This document shows positions 21,984-32,357 of a stretch of DNA of 64,000 nucleotides, in pieces; within the stretch, counting starts at the first letter, position 1, and each line of letters begins with the position of its first letter. Position numbers and translations under genes: made by a program. The DNA lies in the NCBI GenBank assembly GCA_012274445.1, contig JAAROD010000087.1:434001-498000 (forward strand). The letters run 5' to 3'. The notes under the pieces are model-generated. The model ran no database searches. It was not told where the DNA came from and saw only the letters and a list, made by a program, of their open reading frames with translations. The DNA comes from Sclerotiophoma versabilis. Taxonomy: Eukaryota > Ascomycota > Dothideomycetes > Pleosporales > Didymellaceae.

Positions 21984-23042
21984 CAATGCATAGGTGAGGA
22001 ACCCTGACACGCACTGAGCAACCCATCATCTTCGGCATGACAGTGGGTCAACAACTCACAAATACAAAATAATACCGCCATTACCTTCGTTTGCGACTTG
22101 TACAGAGGACCATCCATATTCAGCATTGGGCGTTCGGCGTAGTCCTTCCAGGGCCTGACAACATTTTCAAACCTTTACTCCGACATCGCTATACACCACT
22201 AATAGCACCACATTGTAAACATACATCGCCTCACAGCCATATCATGCTGCTACGTACGTACATATGAAGAATGATAGCTTCGTCCGGTTACGAGATCCGG
22301 GCTGGAATATACATAGCCGCTGCCAGAGCCGAGTCGCGGTATAGGCAGGCGGCGCAGGGGGTACAGGAACGACACGTCGATGTTAGTATCAGGACGAGGA
22401 GTACCGCGAAGCTGGAATGCCACGCGTTCGCGTGCTCGAATATCAGAATAAATGAAATTCAGCTTGAAAGATCCAGCACATACCGATCAATTACCATGGC
22501 GTACGAGGCTTCCGCGGCTGTAGTGGTAACATGAACGCTTGCACCGGCCCTAAACCGTCGCCTCTAATGTTCATGAGTACCACCGCAATAGCTTTCTACT
22601 TCGGAACTGCACAGATCATGAGGATTGCATAATGCTTTCTTCGTGTTGATAGCTGCTTGTCCATAATTGGTGGAGACTTTGAGATTCGCTGAATGATTAA
22701 TCAAAACTACCTACCTATCTACACTGTTCGGCTTCGCCCTGTGCAGATCATACTGCGCTGACACTCGTCATAGGGTAACAGATCAGTTTGATCGGCAACG
22801 TTGGATGTCGTGCGCTGTGTTTGCGGGGGGGGGGGGGGGGGGCAGTTGTTACCAAATTTCCAATTCAATGCCTGATCATCCTTTGTCTGTTGCTCCGTTC
22901 CCTCTCCGCACCTCCTTCCTGGTTTCTTATCCCTTCCTGTCCAGCTCCGGACGGCATCGTGTATGCAATCTTCGATCATCCCTGATTTCATTTTGCAAAA
23001 GTCTTGATGTTCAGCTTTCCCAACAGGCGTGTTCGGAGAAGT
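21984..23042. other. Convergent intergenic region, 1.06 kb
   Basis: Lies between the 3' ends of the WSC sensor (+) and the dynamin-like GTPase (-). Contains an 18-base G run (22825-22842). No supported gene. Confidence 0.5.
22825..22842 (+). repeat. Homopolymer run of 18 G
   Basis: Eighteen consecutive G bases in non-coding DNA. Such runs can fold into G-quadruplexes and are unstable in length; the exact count may be inaccurate in an assembly. Confidence 0.9.
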
Positions 23043-25874
23043 CTAGAGAGGCTCTTGTTTGATCTTCTTGTTCGGGCGGCTTCCGGTAGGGGCTTCAGCT
23101 TTCTTGCGCTTAGCCATCGTCTCAAAGATGAGTGCAAGATTGTCCTCATCTTCTTTGAAATCGATATTGTCGAAATCGATACCGTCCTCCTCCTGGCTGG
23201 CTCGGACAGGAAGCAGAGCGCGAAGCTGCTCAATCATCTGTTCAAGCTCTGGAATCCGCTCTGCAACTTCGGCACGAATGGCTTTGCCCTCTGTCGTAAG
23301 AACATAGTTGATGGGCAGCAGGGAACGGAGAGACTTGCTGAACTCTTCGAACAGCTTTTCGATGCCGGAAAAATGCTCCATAAGTGTCTGGCGCATAGCC
23401 TTGTCGAACTCGCCTTGGAAGTAGTTGATGGCGATATCAACAAAGTGACTGTCATTGTGCAGGAACAACTCTGCCAATTTCTTCTTCTGGAACTTCAGCT
23501 TAGGCTCCACGTACTGCTTGTACTGTCTCTTGGCTTTCGGATTGACCGGTTTGATTGCCGGTACCGTGTTGAACACTTCGATGTAGATGTCATCAGTGAT
23601 TTGCGCAACGAGGTTATTTTCCTTATCAAATGCCAGGGTGGCCCATTCAATTATCTTCGCTTGTTCTCGATCGATTGCTTCTATGAGGCCGATTAGCTTA
23701 GCTTGCACCCTGTGGTGGAATGGGCCCCATTTTTTCTTAGCCTTTTCGACCGTGGGTAGGTTGGCTGTGGAACTGCTCATCATCCTGGTGATCTTCTGAT
23801 GAAGTTTTTCAAACGCGTGGGCCAAGGCTGGCTTCATCGGCTTCATGCGCTCGGCATATGCGTTCGCCCACTTGTAGAACAATGGTGTAAGGATGTTTGC
23901 AAGATCCTTATTCCAATTGGCGCCATTCTCAAGACCTCTCGCTTTGGATACACCTTTGGATACGGTACCACGGCACTTCAGGATTCGGTTGAAGGCCGCG
24001 GCCTTGAGCTCGTTCCAATCCTCCATGTAAAGCTCTGTCACATGATCATTGAGTGCAGGAATATCATTCTGGATTTTCGAAATACTGCCATCCGATGCTG
24101 ATTGAGAAGACGACTTCGCTTGCGTGAGCAAACGCGCCATGAAGGCTTTGCAGACGTTGTCAAAGTCGTTCGCAATAGTTGCAAAATCTCCGTTGCGCTC
24201 AGAGTCATTGACTGTATGTATGATCTTCTCGATGAATTTCGGAAGTACTGTGTAGATGTGGTGCTCGTAATCCTTGACATTCTGGTCGGCCGGAAGTAGA
24301 TGGAGGAATTGACGAATGGCAGGTATACCGGTCATCTCCACAGATAAGGAGGGCTGGTTCTTAAAATTAATTTTCGAAGGTTTGATCCAGTCCATATAGT
24401 CAGCAGCCGACGTATGGAAGGTCTGCGGCATGTCTCGGGATCTTCTACCTTGAAGCTTTGAGGCTAGCTTGGCAGTCATCTCCTCATTCCGCTCCAAGAC
24501 CTTCGTCTGCTTCAGAAGGCGATCAAGATACGACTTATATTTATCGATGACGTTCTTCTTCTTGAGTGTGTCTTCGTCCTCGTCATCATCGAGCTGTGCG
24601 TCGCGTTCTTCAGTGTCCTGGATGATCCGTTTGACATCATCGTAGATACCTCCGGTACATTGTGATAGTTGGTTTCCGCTAAAAGCCTGCACACATTTTC
24701 AGATTAATCCCACACACTGAAATCGCCATACATGTACTTACATCAATCTTGGTAGTCACCATCTTCACGTTCGTAGCGCCATGATGGGCGACAGCTGCTC
24801 GAGCACTGTTGATCACCTTGTCATCAGAAGCGAAACGGATGATATCGGCTAAGATGAGCTCTACATCAACTGTATCCTTGATATCTTCAGCGTGCCGGAT
24901 TCTTGACAGATTACTGTCGCCCCAGCCTACCCATCGTTTAGTCACGTCCTCTGCGAAGGTGAAAATGGATACTTACCAGGGAGATCGATGATCTCAATGC
25001 CCGACTGCAAGAGTTCGTTGTCGAACTTGATGGTTATGTGGTCCACGAGTGGCCATAAACAAGTAACGCCTTTGACGTCAGTGAGGAAAGGTCTGAGCTG
25101 CTTGACGAGATCCTTCGGATCGTTGGCGAGTTTGATGGCAATACCCGAGCTGCCACCCTCCTTGCAGAGAGTCTCTACGCACTTCAGTTGGCACAGCCTG
25201 ACGAACTCTCCGCTCTTATAGGAAGTTGCGCTCCAGCTTTCCTGGAAGATCTCCCGAGAGCCAAACAGCGTAAAGAAAACGTCTTCTGCTGTGTCCTTCA
25301 GGCGACGTTCCATTTCGTCATGGCAAGTAGGTCGTGTTTGAAGCGTATCTTCATCGTCAGAATCAACATCCGCATGTTGGTAATAGAAAAAATTGCGGGC
25401 ATGTTCCTTAAGAAGAGACTCCCGTTTTTCAGCAGCCAAAAACTTGATCTCAGCCGAAAATCTGTACTCTCCACTGTAGTGCACGTATCTGGTGATAGAA
25501 GAGGTGCATGCCGCTCCATCAGCTCCTGTCAGTGAGAGACCATCGCAGTCAAACAACGCGTTCAGAATCAGTGATTTCCCTGCACCTTGAGCACCAATCA
25601 GAGCAATTTTGACTGGTGGGCTGCGCAGAACATTGGCGAGGTCGGTAGCAGTGCGGAACAGATGCTGTAGCTCTTTGTCATCATCTGGCGAGCCATTGAA
25701 CATATCGACAATCGTCTGCGAGAGGCGTTTGAGGAGCTCGTCAATCGTAGCTTTGTCCATTATGTACCAGATGTGGTTCGGTTTTTTCTCGAATACAGGA
25801 TCGTATCTGGTCAGACTCTTCTGGGTGCCGAGATATGCAGGGAACTGCTCGATTGCTATGATATCGCACGCCAT
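23043..25874 (-). CDS. Large dynamin-type GTPase with nuclear-signal tail (SLIP-GC-like)
   Basis: Three exons (25874-24977, 24926-24742, 24686-23043) give 908 residues; introns are 50 and 55 bp. All key G motifs are present: P-loop GAQGAGKS at 94-101, DLPG at 297-300 (G300 completed by the splice), and the specificity motif TKID at 358-361, ending exon 2. The long helical C-terminal half (about 365-880) resembles the stalk of dynamin-like proteins; DDDEDEDTLKKK and other charged helices occur. The C-terminus has two basic clusters (MAKRKKAEA, RPNKKIKQEP), a probable nuclear signal. Vertebrate SLIP-GC is a nuclear GTPase of this layout; fungal relatives are mostly uncharacterised. No pleckstrin homology, GED or membrane anchor was recognised. 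The start at 25874 is the first ATG; M39 (MDKATID) is an alternative. Confidence 0.8.
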
Positions 25875-28267
25875 AGCTTTCTGCGCAAGGTGCTGCAGTC
25901 TGCGTTAAGTCCGCCGTCGGCAATTAGTCGTTGTACAAGGACGTAGCGAAGATCCGAGTACTTATGCTTTGTCTTAGAATTCTGTAGTAACAGTGGCAGA
26001 AGACTGTAACAGAGATGTAGGTGGGGTGGAGGGAAGGGACAAAGTGAACATGCACCGCAACTTTATATGGTAGCGGAACCTCGCAGTCACCAGTCCTGCG
26101 CGCCGCTAGGTCAAAGGTGAAAGAACCTCAACGTACTGAAGCTGAGCAAGTAATAGAAATAGGGTACTCTATTCATTTAGTAAGATTTAGGGCAGAGCTC
26201 CCTGCCAAGGAAGTAAGAGCTTGATAGGAAAAATCAAGTCATGTCCAAAACAATCTACTGCGATAGCAGTAATCTTGAGTTCCTGCGCATCAAAACAATC
26301 GCTTGATGTACTTTGTTACGGATGGTGCCATCATGTCTGGATGCGTCTGCACTGTACGTGCGCCAGACAAATCTGCAAGCATTCAGAACTCCAAGTAGCA
26401 GTTACATTTCGTCAGTCTAAGGGACTGTGCCCAGTCGCGAAAGCTTTCCAAACTCGAAGTAGTCCTCGGTTATGCTGTCAACATGCGGCCCACATGCGCC
26501 TTGAACTACTGCTTTCTGTTCCACGAGAACAAATCCTGGAAACCGAAGTATTATCTCCCAAGCATTGACGGCCTGGGTAAAGAGATCGAGGTAATTGACA
26601 CCAAAGTCACCATCGTATTGCTGGCTGGGTGGACGACGAAAGGGTCATACTTGACAATCAGCCAAAATTTCACTTACAAACCCCCCGAAATGACGGCCGT
26701 TGTTACAATGTACAGCCATATGGTCTTCAAATGCGTACCCTGTCTCAACGTTTTAGAGTCGTAGATTGACAAAATCGATCGCGCCGTGCACGTCAGGCTT
26801 TTAATCAAGCGTGAAAGTCATCGGTATTGTTTCCCAATTTTCCAGGTTGCAATGAGCACAGCCTAGGGCCGGGACCATCCGCAGTCAGGACTGATAAATG
26901 TCTTTTCTAAGTTCAGCAAGATGCCGAGCTAGCAGCACAAAAGCGTGGGGGCCGCAGTACGATGCTATGATCACATGCCTTCCCACTACGTCGATACTGC
27001 AGGTGATTGTAAAGGATGTCCAGTGTGTCCGCTGATGCGTGTTCGGCAAGGTGCTGAATGCAGGTGATGATTGTGGAATCAGCTGCAGGATCCTCATAGC
27101 CCAAAGGTACCTGTAGTCGCATATTGCGGAAGCTACACTGTCCTTGGTCTTCAATTGGACACCGCTACCACTGAATCTTGGCAGGACTCGCTAGCATGTT
27201 TTTCTAAGTGTCAAATCTGAAGTTTTCGGAGGAAGACCCGGTTGAAAAGCTTGCACAAAGGGGCAAAACTCTACCAACAAGAGGAGAAATGCGATAAGTT
27301 GAATCAAAATATCGATTGATATTTCGTATAGCATGTCGCTGTACGTGAAGAAGGTAGGTCTCTTGAAAGATCGTTGCATAGAATGTCTAGAGTTACAATG
27401 TGGAACTTGAAATTTCGGCTGTGAAAGCCTTCAAAATTGAAAGGAAACGCAACAGATACTGTCTCGTATGGTGTCATGGCTGCTGACGAGGCGCAAAGCT
27501 CCGAACCATGGGAACTAGACTTTGCTCATGCTCGTTAAGAGAAAGTAACCACACTCTCGCTCGAATTTACGCCACGATAACATTCTACTGCAAAGGAGCA
27601 AGTGTAGCATGTTGCTTCCAGAGTGTTTTCTCGAACATGATGGTGAGAGGTCAGGGAGGTGAACAGGAAATGAGTAAATGCGGAGTTCAAGACGTGACGC
27701 GGTCGGGAAGGCGCCACCATACCTGACTAGGAGCACTAGTTCTCTCCACAATCTGCGCGAACTTCTCACGAACTACTCACGTACCAACCGCTGCTCCTTA
27801 TGTCGACCCACAAACGACAAGCGGCTCGACGTGCATCAAATCATCGGGACAGATCAATAGCGTGTATGCGGATCGGGAGCCGCCTCGCGGCTGATCTGAA
27901 CTTGTGTAGCCGAAGCCCCTGAGGCCACAATCTTTTTATCACCAATGAGGGGCGATGGGTTCGTCGCCTCCATCAGGACTTTTAACTCAACGTCTCGCCA
28001 ACATGCTCCACCGAGTGCTAAGCTAGGCGATGCCGAAGTGTCGTGGCTGGCTGTTGATGTTTCAAGTGTTGGGCTCGACGCCGGAGACTGTGGAATGTCA
28101 AGACGGTACTCTCCTGCTATAAGTATTTGTGAGCCCTTACAGTACGAGCGAAACGTTCTGCTGTTCAAACTCTATTGGGTTTCTTCCTTAAGTCGCATTT
28201 ACTCTTCGAACACCGATGCAAATACCAGGGCTTTGGGACACTATACACCACTGATTTTGAGCTTATC
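25875..28267. other. Gene-sparse region, 2.4 kb
   Basis: Promoter of the GTPase, then about 2 kb with only short, mutually overlapping ORFs (largest about 115 codons) on both strands. A minus-strand ORF at 27854-28168 has a Ser/Pro-rich reading but no motif or splice support. No transposase, reverse transcriptase or terminal repeat is recognisable. Confidence 0.45.
26061..26070 (-). promoter_or_regulatory. TATA-like box of the GTPase gene
   Basis: On the minus strand the site reads ccatataaag, about 190 bp upstream of the start at 25874. Confidence 0.35.
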
Positions 28268-29285
28268 ATGAGCTCGACTTACTCGCCAGCTCCGAGCGAC
28301 TGTGGGTCAGTGGGAGTAGCTGTCACCAGCTGCACCTGTTCGAGTCGTACCCAACATTCACCTGGCGAGTGCTTGAGGATCAATGCGGTCAAGTATGGTC
28401 AAATGTATACCATTGCTCCTCTTACACCACAGCCTTCCCCTACTCGATGACGACCTGAGGAAGCTATTCTGATGGATGATCTTCGAAGAGCACGCGATGA
28501 GATGCGAGCTCTGCGCGACGAGCTACAGAAAGTGCGAGAAGAGCGAGACAAGTGGAAACATCGAAATCGAAACATGCCTCTGGAATGCTACAAAATCATC
28601 AAGCAGTACAATCTACAATCCAGTCAGTAATATGGATAACAAAAACCAACTCACAAAGGCTGACGCCAATTATGAAGATCTGAGCCTTAAAACACTCCAA
28701 TATCTGGACTCTCCTGCTGCAGTGAAAAGACTGGACGCGCACGACCAACATATGCAGAAAGTCTTCGCCAGACACCCGTGCGATCTCGCAGCGACAATAC
28801 AGGCTATCATATCCGAGATACAACTTGTGAAGACGAACATGGGCGGCGACACTTTGCGTTGGAGACTGTATTCTGCGCTCAACCTTACGTTGCACATCTC
28901 AAGAGGTTTACAAGAAATCCGACATTGGAGGCACCGAGATGCCAGCACCTCTTTAGATGGCGCCACGCTAGTATACGACGACTACCTCAAGTCGACTCTG
29001 AAATCCGCAGACGTCCAGTTACTGTCCACTCTGAATGAGATCAGGGAGCGAGGTATGGATGACTACTACTTAGCTTTTCGTGAACGCTTTACTCCTGAGT
29101 ACGATCGCATTCACAACGAGTATTCTCTGGAATTCTATGAGAAGACCAGAGCTCTGATGGTTCACATGTCCTCGCAACGCAGGGCAGTAATTGTGCCTCA
29201 AGCAAGGACGAATGGAGCAGTCTCGAGAGGACAAAGAGAAGAGGAGGGAGATGAGGAAGAAGTATTTGAGACAACATGGATATGA
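28268..29285 (+). CDS. Coiled-coil orphan protein, 5' structure unresolved
   Basis: Function unknown. The firm part is exon B (28472-28622) joined to exon C (28678-29285) by a 55-bp intron (GTCAGT donor, CTGAC branch, GAAG acceptor), giving 252 residues from MDDLRRARDEMRALRDEL. That start forms a strong coiled coil (about residues 1-32). The rest is helical and ends acidic (REEEGDEEEVFETTWI). Upstream, an ATG at 28268 opens 60 codons in the same frame (MSSTYSPAPSDCGS...), stopped by TGA at 28448-28450. Either this is a uORF, or an exon spliced over the stop: donors GTATGG or GTATAC near 28390-28404 can join in phase to an acceptor at 28489. The boundaries given include this possible first exon. 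Confidence 0.5.
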
Positions 29286-29752
29286 CACCAAAAGGAACAG
29301 AGAAGATTCTCGATTATGCTCGTATTCCAGTAACGTTCTGAAGCTTGTCTTTCACCTGTGGATTGAGAGGACGCAAAAATTGATGACTTATGATAATGGT
29401 GATTTTAACTGCAAAACAAGTAATGAGGAGGTGTTGCGAAGCTGAGATGGCGAGCCAAAGTACGTGTTTTATGTTGTGACTTGTGGTGGCGGTGTTCGTC
29501 TCCGCAGCGCAACTCCGCAGTTGGTGCGGAATTCCGCACTCTATTTTCTCCACTGCGCTTCGAGACCAAGCTTAGTTATCTAACTTGATCATCACCTGTT
29601 GTGTCGAAACCTTTACCGGAACAGAAAGTGACTTGTCACCTAAGCGCAGTCTACGTACTGTTCTCTCGGTGCTAGGCTGCCACTTTCTGTACCCCTTTTC
29701 GATTGCCAACAAGTTGCCGGAAGTCCATCAACCTAACACTGGTAAAGTAATA
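29286..29752. other. Intergenic region, 467 bp, with a palindrome
   Basis: Contains a 16-bp perfect palindrome (29524-29539) and the promoter of the twinfilin-like gene. No ORF supported. Confidence 0.5.
29524..29539. repeat. Perfect 16-bp palindrome
   Basis: The site gtgcggaattccgcac equals its own reverse complement, about 210 bp before the twinfilin-like start. A related half (ctccgcagttggtgcgga) lies just upstream. It could bind a dimeric regulator; CGG/CCG half-sites are typical of Zn2Cys6 factors. Function is inferred. Confidence 0.6.
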
Positions 29753-30860
29753 ATGGTACACACTCAGCTCGGTGAGTTGTTTTCCCTATTGATATTTTGT
29801 TGCTTATCTCATTGCAGATATCGGGTCAACTGTGCAGGAGGCATTCAGCTCTTTCATTCTCAACCGATCCCTATTAGCCCTACCCCTCAGCCTCAAGGAT
29901 AACGTGGTTCAGGCCCTTCCTGTTGTCCACAGCAGGAATTTAGAAAGCTCGCTTCAAAGTAACCTCAACCTCCTAGACGGCGTCCTCGACCCCAACAAAG
30001 CGCTTTACCTCTTGTTTCGCCGCAGCAACTCCATCTTCGCTATCACGTTCTTGCCATATCGAGCACGCAAAGATGAGTGTGAGCTATACCTTCGGTGCAG
30101 ATGTGATTTAATTAAGCTGTTGGGTGAAGAGCATTTTCGTATGAGCTTGATCTGCAAAGAACTTGGGGAGATCATAGATGCACGATCGTGGGTCGAGAGA
30201 GATGAGAATCTGCAAGGAGATATTAAGGAAAGATGCAATGATGCATGCGAATATTTGCAGGAGGATAGTCCGCAGGTTCCAGACGCCGGATACAAGAAGA
30301 ACAAATGCCGCCTATGCGACCGCAGGATGAAGAACAAGATCAGCGGTGAAGCTCTTGAAGCGCTCGGGAAACTTGAGAAAGAGGGAGACTGCGTACAAAT
30401 TGTAAGTCCGCGTGATCATCAACCCGCAATATCTTAATGTCTACTAACGGTTCAGTCTCTGAACTCAGATCTGGTCTTGGCTCTGGACCTCCAGAGCTCA
30501 TCGCTTTCACCGGAACGCATATCTTCGCATCTCCCCAAGACTCGTCCAACGTTCACATTCTACCGCCATTCCAACCAATTACTCTACTTCATCTTCCACT
30601 CTCCCGATTCTTCGACAGTGCAGCAGCGTATGAAGCACATATTGGCCATCCCTGGACTAGTAAATGTGCACGCGGAAGACTGCGGCGTGCATGTCGATCG
30701 AAAAATCGAAATTCATGATCCAGAGGATCTGATTTTCGAGTCGGATGATCAGAAAGTAGGAAAATTCAGGAGTCTTTATCTGAGAGGTCATTGGGAAGGA
30801 ACTGAGAGCAAGTATGAGGGGCTGGAGAGGGATAGGAGATTCTACGATGCTGTGCAATGA
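29753..30860 (+). CDS. Divergent twinfilin-like protein with four-Cys linker
   Basis: Two ADF-H (cofilin-like) domains suggest actin-monomer or filament-end binding. Three exons (29753-29771, 29818-30401, 30456-30860) give 335 residues. Domain 1 (about 8-135) aligns by eye with canonical twinfilin at 60902: NKALYLLFRRSNS against NEALYILLRRADS, and LIKLLGEEHF against LVRELGGEHF. Domain 2 (about 195-300) has RPTFTFYRHSN against EPRYSFYRHDD and QQRMKHILAIPG against KERMLYAASRGN. Both genes have a 19-nt first exon ending in phase 1, strong evidence of common origin. The linker carries C146, C150, C170 and C173 (CX3C and CX2C, in ERCNDACE and NKCRLCDRR), absent from canonical twinfilin and possibly zinc-binding. 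The C-terminal tail is charged. A start upstream of 29753 cannot be excluded. Confidence 0.75.
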
Positions 30861-31028
30861 TGGGAGATCATCTCGAAACAGGTCAATTGATGGTATAGTT
30901 TAAAGAGTTGTTCTACAGAGATTGGAAAAGCTGCTAGCATTGCCCTATTGACACTGTGGTTTGAAGTAGCCGCTGATGGAAAAAGAAGAACAAAGGGAAA
31001 GTATTCCCTTCTTCCCGCCTCGCTTTGC

Positions 31029-32357
31029 TTAACGCAGGCGGGTAGAGACGTTGGACGCCGCACTGCGAATGTTATCGTACTTGCTTAGCGGGTAATACAA
31101 GTTGTTAAGATTTTGCTGCAGCCCATTCGTACCACCGAGAGCCTTGCTTACCGTGCTAACAAGACTCTTGTCATCCTTACGATCGGAGCTCGAATCCCAC
31201 CACCACGCACCACCCAACCTCTCTTTCTTCAGATACTTCGCTTTGAGTATCTGCACCTCAGGAGTATCGAAGCTGACAAGCTGCCTGGTCTTGTTGTCGT
31301 ACGACCACGACGCAATAACCTTCCTGTCAGTGTAGACTGTGCTACCGTTGAGTGGCAGCACTTTGTAGTCCAGCACACCGGGATCGTAACTGCCATCGCC
31401 TGAGCCGTTGAACTTCTGACCGAGGCCGTTGGTGTTGGCGTATGAGCGGCCGTAGAGTGGCATACCAAGAACAATCTTGCGGGAGGAGGAAACCTGAGAT
31501 TTGTAATAGTCGACAGCCTGAACGGTGTTGAAGTCCGTAGTTCGGGGGTTGGACTTGGATGGGTACACGTTGCTAAGGTGGCCGGTGACGTTCGAGAAGC
31601 CGGGACCCATGTAGTCAAAAGCCATGAGGTTCCACCCATCGACGTAAGGGTCAATGGCAGCAATAGGAAAGGCGTTGTAGTTTATTGGGCCGGCAGGGGC
31701 AGCGATATCCAGGTCGAAGTGGTAGCCGTTGGCGTACATTGATGAGTAGTCGTCGTACATCATGCGGCATAGCTTTACAGTTTCGATAAGGTTTGCAGCA
31801 TCAGTTGCATCTTCGGGATACTCCCAGTCGATATCGAAACCATCAAGGCCAAGGTCAGCGATCAACCGCAGTGATGACTCCGCAAAGCGGTAGCGCGTAG
31901 CATTGGTAGCCAGTGCAGTCTTGAAGTTTTCCCTGTATGACCAGCCACCAACGGAAAGCACAGTCCTCAGGTTACGATTCTGCTGCTTAAGCTTAAATAG
32001 CTGGTTGAAGTTGCCGAGTAGCTGAGTACCGTTGGAAGCCACATCGCCTGGGTAGTTGAATTGCAAATCGGCCCATTGATCGGAGAGGAATACTTCGCCA
32101 GTGGTACTGTTTACGTTTGCGAAAGCATAGGTGATCTTCGTAAGCTTCTCCGAAGGCAGATCTGTGATAAAGTGCTGTCGTGCATAGATAGCCTGCACTC
32201 GTCAGAAGGCAATACAGCTAGTCTTGTGATATGTCATTACCCAGTTGACGTAGAATGTGCCCATTTGGTAGCCTTTTGAGCCCTTCATTTCCTCGAGGGG
32301 GGCAGCGCTAGTGAGGAAAGGGACTGTAAGGAGGGTGGCAGCATTGAGAAAACGCAT
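31029..32357 (-). CDS. Secreted GH18 endochitinase
   Basis: Hydrolyses chitin outside the cell, for wall remodelling, autolysis or nutrition. Exon 1 (32357-32241) and exon 2 (32192-31029) around a 48-bp intron (GTAATG to TGCAG) give 426 residues. The signal peptide (MRFLNAATLLTVPFLTSAAP) is in exon 1. The family strand YQMGTFYVNWAIYARQH forms across the splice. The catalytic motif DGFDIDWEY is at 156-164, with E163 the expected acid; LRTVLSVGGW precedes it and GMPLYGRSY and GGAWWWDSSSD follow. There is no chitin-binding module or GPI signal; the size fits the 42-kDa class. Several NxT/S sites are present. A TATA-like ttataaat lies about 100 bp upstream of the start. Confidence 0.93.

Noticed and set aside
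23004..23696. 230-codon plus ORF
   Set aside because: Antisense of the last exon of the dynamin-like GTPase, whose frame is longer and has motifs and splices.
27854..28168. 104-codon minus ORF, Ser/Pro-rich
   Set aside because: Its first codon is not ATG, no splice signals found, and an equally long ORF exists on the other strand.
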